Shown here piece by piece: positions 8,521-16,899 of a stretch of DNA of 64,000 nt. Where the stretch lies: contig NZ_JAIQDJ010000003.1 of the NCBI RefSeq assembly GCF_020034655.1, forward strand, positions 62,001-126,000, in the 5' to 3' direction. Within the stretch, counting starts at the first letter, position 1. Each line of letters starts with the position of its first letter. Both the position numbers and the translations under genes were made by a program. The notes beneath the pieces are model-generated. The model did not search any database. It saw only the letters and a program-made list of their open reading frames with translations, and was not told the DNA's origin. This DNA is from Thermomonas beijingensis (GTDB taxonomy: Bacteria; Pseudomonadota; Gammaproteobacteria; Xanthomonadales; Xanthomonadaceae).

Positions 8521-9459
8521 ATGAGCATTTCCACTTCCGCGCCGGCATTGCGCGTCAATGCGCTGCGCAAAACCTACGATAACGGTGTCGTGGCGCTGCA
8601 AGGCGTCAGTTTGGATGTGACACCCGGTGATTTTTTCGCCTTGCTGGGGCCCAATGGTGCCGGCAAAAGCACGCTGATTGGCATCGTCAGTTCGCTGGTC
8701 AACAAAAGTGGCGGCAGTGTCGAAATTTTTGGCATCGATATCGAACGCGAGCGCAGCTTGGCGATGCGCCAAATTGGTCTGGTGCCGCAAGAATTCAACT
8801 TCAACATGTTCGAGAAGCCGCTGGATATCTGCGTGAATTACGCGGGTTTCTACGGCATCCCGCGCGAGCAGGCATTGGCGCGTGCCGAACAGGTGCTGAA
8901 AGAGGCGCAGCTGTGGGACAAGGCGGACAAAGTGAGCCGCTCATTGTCTGGCGGGATGAAGCGGCGGCTGATGATTGCCCGCGCCATGATGACCCAGCCG
9001 AAATTGTTGATCCTAGATGAGCCCACCGCCGGGGTGGATATCGAAATCCGCCGCGGCATGTGGAAGACGCTGAAGGACATCAATGCCGCTGGAACAACCA
9101 TCATTCTGACCACGCATTATCTGGAGGAAGCCGAGAGCCTGTGCCGCAATCTGGCCATCATCGACCACGGTCGCATCGTGGAGCAGGGGCCGATGAAGTC
9201 GCTGCTGGCCAAGCTTGACGTGGAAGGTTTCGTGTTCGATATCGAAGGCGGGCTGCCATCGGTATTGCCGCAGATCGACGGTGCCGTGCTGCTGGCCAGC
9301 GATGTGCATACGCTGGAGTTGGACATGCCGCGAGCGATGGATTTGAATCGCGTGTTTGCCGCCTTCGAGGCCGCCGGCATTCGGGTGCGCTCGATGCGTA
9401 CCAAGAGCAACCGGCTGGAAGAATTGTTTGTTCGCCTGACCGGCAAGGAGGCCGCATGA
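8521..9459 (+). CDS. ABC transporter ATP-binding protein, YadG-like
   Basis: A 312-residue ATPase of the drug/polysaccharide exporter type. Walker A is LLGPNGAGKST, the Q-loop is GLVPQEFNFNMFEKP, the signature is RSLSGGMKRRLMIARAM, Walker B is LLILDEPTAGVD and the H-loop is LTTHYLEEAE. The NFNMFEKP segment after the Q-loop is typical of E. coli YadG and relatives. About 80 C-terminal residues extend beyond the ATPase core, as in that family. It overlaps the permease gene by four bases (ATGA). The substrate is unknown. Confidence 0.92.
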   Translation: MSISTSAPALRVNALRKTYDNGVVALQGVSLDVTPGDFFALLGPNGAGKSTLIGIVSSLVNKSGGSVEIFGIDIERERSLAMRQIGLVPQEFNFNMFEKPLDICVNYAGFYGIPREQALARAEQVLKEAQLWDKADKVSRSLSGGMKRRLMIARAMMTQPKLLILDEPTAGVDIEIRRGMWKTLKDINAAGTTIILTTHYLEEAESLCRNLAIIDHGRIVEQGPMKSLLAKLDVEGFVFDIEGGLPSVLPQIDGAVLLASDVHTLELDMPRAMDLNRVFAAFEAAGIRVRSMRTKSNRLEELFVRLTGKEAA

Positions 9460-10229
9460 ACACCAATGCAAACCTGGTCGCGCTTGCCACCATTGCGCGG
9501 CGCGAAGTGATGCGGATCTTGCGCATCTGGACACAAACCCTGATTCCGCCCGCCATCACCATGACGCTGTATTTCTTGATCTTCGGTGGGCTGATTGGCT
9601 CACGCGTGGGCAAGATGGGTGGCATGGATTACATGCAATTCATCGTGCCGGGGCTGGTGATGATGAGCGTGATCCAGAACAGCTACGGCAATGTGTCGTC
9701 GTCGTTTTTCAGCTCCAAGTTCGGCCGCTATGTGGAAGAACTGCTGGTCAGCCCGATGCCCAATTGGGTCATCCTGACCGGCTATGTGACCGGCGCGGTG
9801 CTGCGTGGGGTGATGGTGGGTGCGATTGTGCTATGCATCGCGATGCTGTTTACCCGCGTGCATATCCCGCATCCTCTGGTGACGCTGAGCGCGGTGTTAC
9901 TGGGCGCCACAATCTTCTCGCTGGCCGGTTTCATCAACGCGGTATTTGCCAAGAAGTTTGACGATGTGGCCATCGTGCCCACCTTCATCCTCACCCCGCT
10001 GACCTATCTGGGCGGCGTGTTCTATTCGATCACCTTGCTGCCGGCTTGGGCGCAGGCGGCCACCCATGCCAACCCGATTTTCTACATGGTTAATGCCTTC
10101 CGCTATGGCTTGCTGGGGCAAAGCGATGTGCCGTTGTGGGTGGCATATGCCTTGATGTTGGGCTTCGTGGTGGTGTTGGCCACGATTGCCTTGGCCTTGT
10201 TGAAGAAAGGTGTGGGGCTGCGCAGTTAA
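9456..10229 (+). CDS. ABC-2 type transporter permease, YadH-like
   Basis: A 257-residue integral membrane protein. It has the ABC-2 pattern of six helices: TLIPPAITMTLYFLIFGGLIG, MQFIVPGLVMMSVIQNSYGN, a central pair around VTGAVLRGVMVGAIVLCIAMLF and LLGATIFSLAGFINAVFA, then FILTPLTYLGGVFYSI and LMLGFVVVLATIALALL. The motif PLTYLGGVFYSITLLP is characteristic of YadH and NodJ-like permeases. Translationally coupled to the ATPase. Its stop codon overlaps, on the other strand, the stop of the convergent RND pump gene. Confidence 0.92.
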   Translation: MNTNANLVALATIARREVMRILRIWTQTLIPPAITMTLYFLIFGGLIGSRVGKMGGMDYMQFIVPGLVMMSVIQNSYGNVSSSFFSSKFGRYVEELLVSPMPNWVILTGYVTGAVLRGVMVGAIVLCIAMLFTRVHIPHPLVTLSAVLLGATIFSLAGFINAVFAKKFDDVAIVPTFILTPLTYLGGVFYSITLLPAWAQAATHANPIFYMVNAFRYGLLGQSDVPLWVAYALMLGFVVVLATIALALLKKGVGLRS

Positions 10230-13200
10230 GTCGTCATCGTGCGGTGCCAGTGCCGCGCGATCCATGCGCCAGCATCATCCAACACGGTGTAGGCGGCGGG
10301 CACCACCAGCAGGCTGAGGGCGGTGGAAGTGACCAGGCCGCCAATCACCGCCCACGCCATCGGCGCGCGCATGCTGGATTCGCCGGAAAAGCCCAGCGCC
10401 AGCGGCAGCATGCCGGCACCCATCGCAATCGTGGTCATGATCACCGGGCGGGCGCGCTTGTGGCAGGCGTCGATCAGCGCGGCGTGCCGCGACAGGCCGT
10501 GCTGGTCTTCGGCCATCACCGCATAGTCCACCAGCAGGATGGAGTTCTTGCTGGCGATGCCGATCAGCATCAACAGCCCGATCAAGGCCGGCAGCGACAG
10601 CATGTGGCGGGTAATCAGCAGTGCGCCGAATGCACCGGCGGCGCACAGCGGAATCGCGCTCAAAATGGTCAGCGGTTGCATTGGGTGACGGAACAGCAAC
10701 AGCAGCACCATGTAGATGCAGGTGATGCCGGCCACCATCGCCATGGCGAAACCGGTGAACAGTTCGACGAAGATTTCCGAATCGCCGGTGTTGATGAACG
10801 AGACCCCCGGCGGCAAGGCTTTCACCGCGGGCAGTTGTTGCACCTGCGCCATCACCTCGCCCAGCGGACGGCCATTGAGCTCGGCGGTCAAGGTGATGTT
10901 GCGTTGGCGCTTGTAGCGACTGATCACCGACGGCCCGCTGCCATCACGCAGGGTGGCCACCGCCGCCAGCGGCACCGCGCCACGCGCACCCGGCACGCGC
11001 AATTGCACCAGCAGGTCCGGCTGCGCCAAGGTGGCTTGGTCGAAGCCGACGCGAATCGGAATTTGTCGGTCGGCCAGATTGAGTTTGGCCATGCGCTGCA
11101 CGTAGTCGCCACTGGTGGCGATGCGTGCGGCTTCGGCAATCGCGGTGGTGGACACACCCAGTTCGGCGGCGCGTGCCGAATCCGGGAGGATCTGCACTTC
11201 CGGGCGCAGCAGCGAGGCCGACGAGGACACGCTGCCCAGCCCGGGAAGCGTGCGCAGTTCGCGCTCCACGTTCGCCGCCGCCGCGTACAGCGCATCGGCA
11301 TCGTCACCGGCCAGCACCAATTGCATCAGCTCGCCGGGCTCATTACTCATGAAGCTCAGGCGCACGCCGGGTAGGTTGGCCAGGCGGTTGCGCACCTCGG
11401 TTTCCAGCGTGCGTTGGCTGCGTTGGCGGGTGTTGGATGCGCCCCATTCCAAGGTCAGTACCGCGCGACGCAGATCGGGCAAGCCGCTTTTGCCGGGGTC
11501 GCCCAGATTGGGCACGCTGCCAATTTGGGTGAACACTTGCTTGAGTTCGGGGATGGCGTGCAGTTGCGCGCGCGCCTGCTCGGTCATGCGGGCGGTGTCT
11601 TCGATGCGCACGCCGGGTGCCAACTCCAGCGACAGCATGCTGCGGCCTTGGTCGGATACCGGGATGAAGGTGGTGGGGATCAGCGGAATCAAGGCCAGCG
11701 AGGCAAAAAAAAGCAGGGCCGCCGCACCCAGAGTTTTCCAGCGATGCTGCAGCGCCTTGTCCACCCACACCAGATAGCGGCGCATCAGGTTGCCGTCTTC
11801 CTCGGCATGCGGCTTGGGCTTGAGCAAATGCGCGGCCATCATCGGCGTCAGCAGGCGCGCCACCAGCAGCGAGAACAATACTGCGGTGGCGGCGGTCCAG
11901 CCAAATTCGCGGAAAAACTTGCCGGACACGCCGGGCATGAAGGCCACCGGTACGAACACCGCCGCCAAGGTGATGGAGGTGGCGATGACGGCGGTGCCGA
12001 TTTCATCGGCAGCATCGCGCGCGGCGTCCAGTGGCTTCTTGCCCATGCCCAGATGGCGCACGATGTTTTCGATTTCGACGATGGCATCGTCCACCAGCAA
12101 ACCAATCACCACGCTCAGCGCCAGCAGGGTGATCATGTTCAGGCTGAAGCCCAGCCACTGGATCACCGCAAAGGTGGGGATGATGGAGAGCGGCAGCGCA
12201 ATCGCCGACACCCAGGTGGCGCGCCAATCGCGCAAAAACCAGAACACCACCGCCAGTGCCAGCAGCGCGCCTTCCCACAGCATCGTCATCGAGGAGGAAT
12301 ACGAGCGCTGGGTTTCTTCCGACATATCGGTCACTTGCCGGAACCTCACGCCGGGGTGCTGCGTGGCCAGCTCGGCCAGCGCCGCACGCACGGCATCGCG
12401 CACCTTCAACTCATCGGCCCCACGTGAGCGCGCCAGCGAAAACCCCACCACCGGCTTGCCATCGAGCAGCGCGATCTGGCTGGGGTCGGCACTGCCATCG
12501 TGCACCGTGGCCAGTGCGTCCAACCGGGTGTGCTGGCCATTGGGCAGGGCGATGCTGAAGGCGCGCAGGGCCTGCGCATCGGCCACCGTGTTGAGCGTGC
12601 GCACACTCTGCTGGCCGCCGTCCTGCTCGGTCTTGCCGCCGGGGCGGTCCACCTGCATCGCCGCCAATTGCTGGTTCACCGCGCCGGCGGTGATGCCCTG
12701 CGCCAGCAGGGCTTGCGGGTTCAGATCCACCCGAATCTGCCGGTCCACGCCGCCGATGCGGGTGACAGCCGCCACCCCGTTGACGCCATACAAGGTGCGC
12801 GCCACGTAGCGATCGACAAACCACGACACGTCGTCCGGCTGCAACGCCGGCGCATCCACCGCATAGGTGAGCAGCGAGCCGACGATTTCCACTTTCGACA
12901 CCACCGGCTCCTGGATGTCCTGCGGCAGATCCATGCGAATCCGCGTGACGGCGTCTTTGCTGTCGTTCAGTGCCTCCAGCAAATTGGCGTCGATGCGAAA
13001 TTCAATGACCGTGGTGGACTGCCCATCCACCACCGTGGAGAACACACGCTTGACGTGGTTGAGCGTGGCGACCGCATCTTCCACCTTGCGCGTCACTTCG
13101 GTTTCCAACTGCTGCGGCGAGGCGCCTGGCTGGCTGATGACCACGGTCACCATCGGGAAACTGATGTCGGGGAAGCGCGCCACTGGCAATTGATGGAAGC

Positions 13201-13294
13201 TCCACAGCCCCGCCACGCACAGCACGAAGAACAGCATGATGGCGGGCACCGGGTTGCGGATGCCCCAGCTGGACAGATTGCCGCCGCCGCTCAT
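10226..13294 (-). CDS. RND multidrug efflux permease (AcrB/MdtB-like)
   Basis: A 1022-residue proton-driven inner-membrane pump of the HAE type. Recognisable parts are the first helix (RNPVPAIMLFFVLCVAGLWS), PVARFPDISFPMVTV, the porter domains, and the TM4 motif VVIGLLVDDAIVEIENIVRHLG with the paired Asp residues needed for proton relay. The second half repeats the pattern, ending with a helix pair near LIGLLMLIGIASKNSILLVD. It overlaps the adaptor gene upstream by four bases. No outer-membrane factor gene is adjacent, so a TolC-like channel encoded elsewhere is probably used. Aspartates at TM4 and the drug-type sequence argue against a metal pump. Confidence 0.93.
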   Translation of the reverse strand: MSGGGNLSSWGIRNPVPAIMLFFVLCVAGLWSFHQLPVARFPDISFPMVTVVISQPGASPQQLETEVTRKVEDAVATLNHVKRVFSTVVDGQSTTVIEFRIDANLLEALNDSKDAVTRIRMDLPQDIQEPVVSKVEIVGSLLTYAVDAPALQPDDVSWFVDRYVARTLYGVNGVAAVTRIGGVDRQIRVDLNPQALLAQGITAGAVNQQLAAMQVDRPGGKTEQDGGQQSVRTLNTVADAQALRAFSIALPNGQHTRLDALATVHDGSADPSQIALLDGKPVVGFSLARSRGADELKVRDAVRAALAELATQHPGVRFRQVTDMSEETQRSYSSSMTMLWEGALLALAVVFWFLRDWRATWVSAIALPLSIIPTFAVIQWLGFSLNMITLLALSVVIGLLVDDAIVEIENIVRHLGMGKKPLDAARDAADEIGTAVIATSITLAAVFVPVAFMPGVSGKFFREFGWTAATAVLFSLLVARLLTPMMAAHLLKPKPHAEEDGNLMRRYLVWVDKALQHRWKTLGAAALLFFASLALIPLIPTTFIPVSDQGRSMLSLELAPGVRIEDTARMTEQARAQLHAIPELKQVFTQIGSVPNLGDPGKSGLPDLRRAVLTLEWGASNTRQRSQRTLETEVRNRLANLPGVRLSFMSNEPGELMQLVLAGDDADALYAAAANVERELRTLPGLGSVSSSASLLRPEVQILPDSARAAELGVSTTAIAEAARIATSGDYVQRMAKLNLADRQIPIRVGFDQATLAQPDLLVQLRVPGARGAVPLAAVATLRDGSGPSVISRYKRQRNITLTAELNGRPLGEVMAQVQQLPAVKALPPGVSFINTGDSEIFVELFTGFAMAMVAGITCIYMVLLLLFRHPMQPLTILSAIPLCAAGAFGALLITRHMLSLPALIGLLMLIGIASKNSILLVDYAVMAEDQHGLSRHAALIDACHKRARPVIMTTIAMGAGMLPLALGFSGESSMRAPMAWAVIGGLVTSTALSLLVVPAAYTVLDDAGAWIARHWHRTMTT

Positions 13295-14385
13295 GGGGTC
13301 TTGCCTGGAGAATTGCCTGCGCTTGGCACCACGCGCACGCGGTCACCGTCGGCCAGAAAGCCGGCGCCTGCGCTGACCACGGCGTCACCGACCTTCAGGC
13401 CACTGCGGACTTCGATCAGAGCACCTTGGGTGCTGCCGGTGTCGATACGTACTTGCTGCGCGCGTTGCTCGCGGCCCACGCGGAAGGCATAGGTGTGGCC
13501 GTCGCGGCGCACCACCGCCGCCACCGGGATCACCAGTGCGCTGCCCTGCCCGATCGCAATCCGGCCCTGCACATAGGTGCCGGGCTGCACCGGCCCGGGC
13601 GCGGGCAGATCCACATAGGCGGTGCCGGTGCGGGTCGTGCTGTCCACGCCGGGTGTCACGGCGCGCACGCGGCCGTGCACGCCGCTGCCTTCCAGCAGCA
13701 CCGCTTGTCCGGGCTGTACCTGTGCCAGTTGTGCTTCGGGCAGCTCGGCGCGCCATTCCAGCCGGCCTTGGCGGATCAGCCGCAGCAACTCGCTGCCGGC
13801 ACCCACCACTTGCCCGGGCTGCACCAAGCGTCTGGAAATGGTGCCGGCATCGGGGGCGCGTAGTTCCGCATAGCTGCGACGCAGCGCGGCGGCATCGCGC
13901 ACCGCACGGGCGGTGCCCAACTGGGCCTCGGCCTGGGTGCGGGCGGCGCGCAGTTCATCCAGCGCCATCGCACTGATGTAATGCCCATCCACCAGCGATT
14001 GCCCGCGGGTGTATTTCGAACGCGCCAGCTCGGCCCCGGCGTCGGCTTGCCGCAGCGCGGCGGTGGCCTGCGCCAGATCGCTGTCCAGGCTGCGATGGTC
14101 CAGCTCCAGCAGCAGCTCGCCCTTGCGCACCTGTTGGCCCACGTCCACGTGCAGCGCGGTGACGCGCAGGCCGGACAGTTCCACCCCAAGCTGCATCTCT
14201 TCCCACGCCGCCACCGGACCGGCGGCCGGCACGTTGCGCGACAGGGTTTGTAGTTGTGCCGGCATCACGCTGACCGCTTGCGCCGATAGCGCGGCGGGAG
14301 TGCTGTCCTGTTTGTGGCAGGCGGTGGCCAGTAGCGTCAAGCACAGGGCAAGCCCCGGCAACAGCAGGCGTGAACAAGCGCGCAT
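13291..14385 (-). CDS. RND efflux periplasmic adaptor lipoprotein
   Basis: A 364-residue membrane-fusion protein. The signal peptide ends in a lipobox (LLATAC), so it is lipid-anchored in the inner membrane. The lipoyl-like halves flank an alpha hairpin (about residues 95-160): VDVGQQVRKGELLLELD on one side and ELRAPDAGTISRRLVQPGQV on the other. A beta-barrel domain (PGTYVQGRIAIG) and membrane-proximal domain follow. An in-frame ORF extension to 14427 was rejected; the ATG at 14385 gives a clean signal peptide. Translationally coupled to the pump gene. Confidence 0.9.
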   Translation of the reverse strand: MRACSRLLLPGLALCLTLLATACHKQDSTPAALSAQAVSVMPAQLQTLSRNVPAAGPVAAWEEMQLGVELSGLRVTALHVDVGQQVRKGELLLELDHRSLDSDLAQATAALRQADAGAELARSKYTRGQSLVDGHYISAMALDELRAARTQAEAQLGTARAVRDAAALRRSYAELRAPDAGTISRRLVQPGQVVGAGSELLRLIRQGRLEWRAELPEAQLAQVQPGQAVLLEGSGVHGRVRAVTPGVDSTTRTGTAYVDLPAPGPVQPGTYVQGRIAIGQGSALVIPVAAVVRRDGHTYAFRVGREQRAQQVRIDTGSTQGALIEVRSGLKVGDAVVSAGAGFLADGDRVRVVPSAGNSPGKTP

Positions 14386-14428
14386 ACACAACGATCCGAT
14401 GGGAGGCGGTGGCGCGCAGCCTAGCATA

Positions 14429-14452
14429 TAACTAAACCAATGGGTCTATTAA
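14429..14452 (-). promoter_or_regulatory. Imperfect inverted repeat upstream of RND operon
   Basis: TAACTAAACC at 14429-14438 and GGTCTATTAA at 14443-14452 form an inverted repeat with seven of ten matches, spaced by four bases, 44-67 bases upstream of the adaptor start. AT-rich repeats of this kind in front of RND operons are often bound by TetR-family repressors. No TetR gene is in the window, so this is a weak inference; the right arm also covers the tatD stop codon. Confidence 0.35.
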
Positions 14453-15252
14453 CTCACGGCGCGTGCTGGCAAGCGGAAAAACGCCGTCGCCGTTGCCGTG
14501 CTGTTGGCCGCTGTGGTGGCCACGTCCTCGCCACGATCGTGCGCCAATTCTTCGACGATATGGGCCAGATACATCGGCTCGTTGCGGCGGTCTTTTGGCA
14601 TCGGTTTAATGGTGCGCGGCAGCAGATAGGGCGCGTCGGTTTCGATCATCAAACGCTGGGCGGGAATGTGCTTCACCAGTTCGCGCAGATGCACGCCACG
14701 ACGCTCGTCACACAGCCAGCCGGTGATGCCGATATGCCAGTCCTGATCCAGATAGTCGAACAGCTCCTCGCGGCTGCCGGTAAAGCAATGCACCACCCGC
14801 GGGCCAAGCTGGCCATCAAAGTTTTGCAGCATCGCCATGAAGTCGGCATGCGCATCGCGCTGATGCAGGAACAGCGGCTTTTGCGTGTCTACTGCAATCT
14901 GCAACTGTTTTTCGAACGCACTGCGTTGCGCCGGGCGCGGCGAAAAATCGCGAAAGTAATCCAGCCCGCATTCGCCCACCGCCACCACTTCCGCGTGCGC
15001 GTGCAGGGCGCGCAGCTCGGCATCGCATTCGGCGGTGTATTCGCCGGCGTGGTGTGGGTGCACACCGGCGGTGGCAAACCACTGCCCGGGTTTGCTGCGC
15101 GCCAATTCGAGTGCCTTGGGCGAATGTTCGCGGGATGCGCCGGTCAGGATGGCGCGGGTCACCCCCGCCGCCACGGCGCGTTGCCACACCGCTTCGCGGT
15201 CGCGGTCGAAGCTGTCGTGGCTGAGGTTCAGGCCGATGTCGATCAAATCCAT
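14449..15252 (-). CDS. tatD: TatD-family metal-dependent hydrolase/DNase
   Basis: A 267-residue TIM-barrel hydrolase. The N-terminal motif is DIGLNL, as in E. coli TatD (DIGVNL), rather than the DxHxH found in the YcfH/YjjV branch. Predicted metal ligands are Glu in GECGLDY, His in LFLHQRDAH, His in RVVHCFTG and Asp in ETDAPYLLPR. E. coli TatD has 3'-5' exonuclease activity and is implicated in DNA repair. The last 25 residues after HIVEELA are Ala/Thr-rich and poorly conserved. Confidence 0.92.
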   Translation of the reverse strand: MDLIDIGLNLSHDSFDRDREAVWQRAVAAGVTRAILTGASREHSPKALELARSKPGQWFATAGVHPHHAGEYTAECDAELRALHAHAEVVAVGECGLDYFRDFSPRPAQRSAFEKQLQIAVDTQKPLFLHQRDAHADFMAMLQNFDGQLGPRVVHCFTGSREELFDYLDQDWHIGITGWLCDERRGVHLRELVKHIPAQRLMIETDAPYLLPRTIKPMPKDRRNEPMYLAHIVEELAHDRGEDVATTAANSTATATAFFRLPARAVS

Positions 15253-15274
15253 GGCGTGATGTTACCTGTGTCAC

Positions 15275-16630
15275 TCACAACAGCGTGCCGCCCAAGATCA
15301 TTGCGGCGATGCTGAAATAGATAACGAGGCCGGTGACATCGACCAAGGTGGCCACAAACGGTGCCGAGGCACTGGCCGGGTCGAAGCCCAGCCGTTGCAG
15401 TGCAAATGGCAGCATCGAGCCGGTCAACGAACCAAAACTGACAATGCCAATCAAGGCCGCCGCCACGGTCAGCGCCAGCAATACCCAATGCGGGCCATAG
15501 TCGTAGATGCCGCCGTATTGCCAAATGCTGATGCGGATGATGGCGATCGCACCCAGCATGGCGCCCAGCAACATGCCGGTGGGCAATTCGCGCAAGGCCA
15601 CTTTCCACCAGTCGCGCAAGCGCACTTCGCCCAAGGCCAAGCTGCGGATCAGCAACGAGGTCGCCTGCGAGCCAGAGTTGCCGCCCGAGCTCATGATCAG
15701 GGGAATGAACAAGGTCAACACCACCGCTTTGGCCAGCTCGTCATCGAAATGCTGCATCGCGCTGGCGGTGAGCATTTCACCCAGGAATAACGCGCACAAC
15801 CAGCCGGCGCGTTTTTTGATCATCGCCCAAAACCCGGTATTGATGTAAGGCTGCGCGATGGCCTGCATGCCCCCGAATTTGTGCGCGTCTTCGGTGCCTT
15901 CGGCAATCAGCGCATCCAGTACGTCATCCACCGTCACCACGCCCAGCACATGCCGGGCTTCATCCAACACCGGGATCGCCAACAGGTCATGGCGACGAAT
16001 CAAGCGCGCCACTTCTTCCTGGTCGGTGCTGGCCGACACCCACACCGGCTCGGTGCGTTGCGCTTGCGACAGCGCGGGGGCATCCGGTTCGCCGGCCACC
16101 AAGCGCCGCAGTGACACCGTGCGCACCAGCGCATGCGTGGCGGGATCCAACAGATAGATGGCGTACACGGTTTCGCGGCTGCGCTCGACATCGCGGATAT
16201 GCGCCAAGGTTTGCGCCACCGTCCAATCGGCGGGAACCGACACAAATTCGGTGGTCATCAGGCTGCCCGCAGTATGCGGCGGGTAGCGCATCAGCTGGCG
16301 CAGGGCCTCCAGGGTGCCGCTGCGCATCCGCCCGGACAGCCGTGTGCGGTCGGCTTCGTCCAACTCCAGCAGCACGTCGGCGGCGCGGTCATCGGCCATG
16401 CCTTCCAGCAGCGCAGCGGCACGTGCATCCGGCATCCGCGCAATCAAGTTGCCGGCGCGTTGCAGCTCGGGGCGGTCGAACATGTCGATGACGCGGGCCA
16501 GCGGCAAGCCCGCAACAATGTCGGTGGCCGCATCAAGGCTGCGGGCATTCAAGGACTCAACGGCATCGGCAATATTTTGCGATGCAAAGGGCAACAACTC
16601 AGGCGCTACCGCCTGCAAGATCGGGGTCAT
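15275..16630 (-). CDS. mgtE: Magnesium transporter MgtE
   Basis: A 451-residue Mg2+ channel. The N domain (about residues 20-130) contains IARMPDARAAALLEGM and RTRLSGRM; two CBS domains follow (about 140-260, with MTTEFVSVPADWTVAQTLAHI and DLLAIPVLDEARHVLGVVTVDD), then the plug helix and a five-helix channel. The selectivity region LIMSSGGNSGSQATSL and the last helix ending MILGGTLL are typical. The CBS/N cytosolic part gates the pore in response to cytosolic Mg2+. Upstream there is an 18-codon leader frame and a hairpin that covers the region between the Shine-Dalgarno and the ATG, suggesting an additional post-transcriptional control. Confidence 0.95.
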   Translation of the reverse strand: MTPILQAVAPELLPFASQNIADAVESLNARSLDAATDIVAGLPLARVIDMFDRPELQRAGNLIARMPDARAAALLEGMADDRAADVLLELDEADRTRLSGRMRSGTLEALRQLMRYPPHTAGSLMTTEFVSVPADWTVAQTLAHIRDVERSRETVYAIYLLDPATHALVRTVSLRRLVAGEPDAPALSQAQRTEPVWVSASTDQEEVARLIRRHDLLAIPVLDEARHVLGVVTVDDVLDALIAEGTEDAHKFGGMQAIAQPYINTGFWAMIKKRAGWLCALFLGEMLTASAMQHFDDELAKAVVLTLFIPLIMSSGGNSGSQATSLLIRSLALGEVRLRDWWKVALRELPTGMLLGAMLGAIAIIRISIWQYGGIYDYGPHWVLLALTVAAALIGIVSFGSLTGSMLPFALQRLGFDPASASAPFVATLVDVTGLVIYFSIAAMILGGTLL

Positions 16631-16674
16631 GGCTCACCTCTGTGAACAAGGTTGCGGCTGTCGCCGCGTGAGCC
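16631..16674 (-). promoter_or_regulatory. Hairpin over the mgtE initiation region
   Basis: On the transcript, GGCTCAC (16674-16668) can pair with GTGAGCC (16637-16631), which directly precedes the mgtE ATG and touches the GAGG Shine-Dalgarno (16640-16637). Nested in it is a second stem GCGGC-GACA-GCCGC (16667-16654). If formed, the outer helix blocks the 6-base spacer of the mgtE ribosome site. It starts nine bases after the stop codon of the leader frame, so translation of the leader could open or permit it. Confidence 0.6.
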
Positions 16675-16683
16675 GGTCAACAA

Positions 16684-16740
16684 TCAGTCCGGTGCGCGCA
16701 ACGACAGCATGGGCAATCGACTGCAACTGTCGCTTGGCAT
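16684..16740 (-). CDS. Putative 18-codon leader peptide of mgtE
   Basis: Reads MPSDSCSRLPMLSLRAPD then TGA. It has a strong ribosome site, AGGAG nine bases upstream (16754-16750), better than many real genes here. It lies between the predicted promoter and mgtE, in the same direction, and stops nine bases before the initiation hairpin of mgtE. It carries Pro and Asp residues. In enterobacteria, Pro- and Asp-containing leader peptides such as MgtL control Mg2+ transporter genes through ribosome stalling or destabilisation at low Mg2+. The analogy is inference; no sequence homology to MgtL is claimed. Confidence 0.55.
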   Translation of the reverse strand: MPSDSCSRLPMLSLRAPD

Positions 16741-16807
16741 CGTGAAAATCTCCTGGGAATGCCGGGCTTGGGGGCGATGACACACACCATCCAAGGCAGG
16801 CGCGGCA

Positions 16808-16836
16808 AGGCTACGCTGCTGCTGCGTGAGGGTCAA
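16808..16836 (-). promoter_or_regulatory. Predicted sigma-70 promoter of mgtE leader
   Basis: On the minus strand TTGACC (16836-16831) and TAGCCT (16813-16808) are separated by exactly 17 bases. The -35 matches five of six positions; the -10 is weaker (three of six). Transcription would begin near 16800, giving a leader of about 170 bases before mgtE. Confidence 0.5.
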
Positions 16837-16899
16837 CGTTATGGCGTATCCCTTCGCAGGTGGCAGTGGTTTTTGGTGGCGGGCGGTTAATCTTTAGCG

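Noticed and set aside
10136-13492. Several plus-strand open frames of 220-412 codons opposite the RND pump
   Set aside because: They are His/Gln/Arg-rich antisense frames of a high-GC gene. The RND pump on the minus strand has full family similarity.
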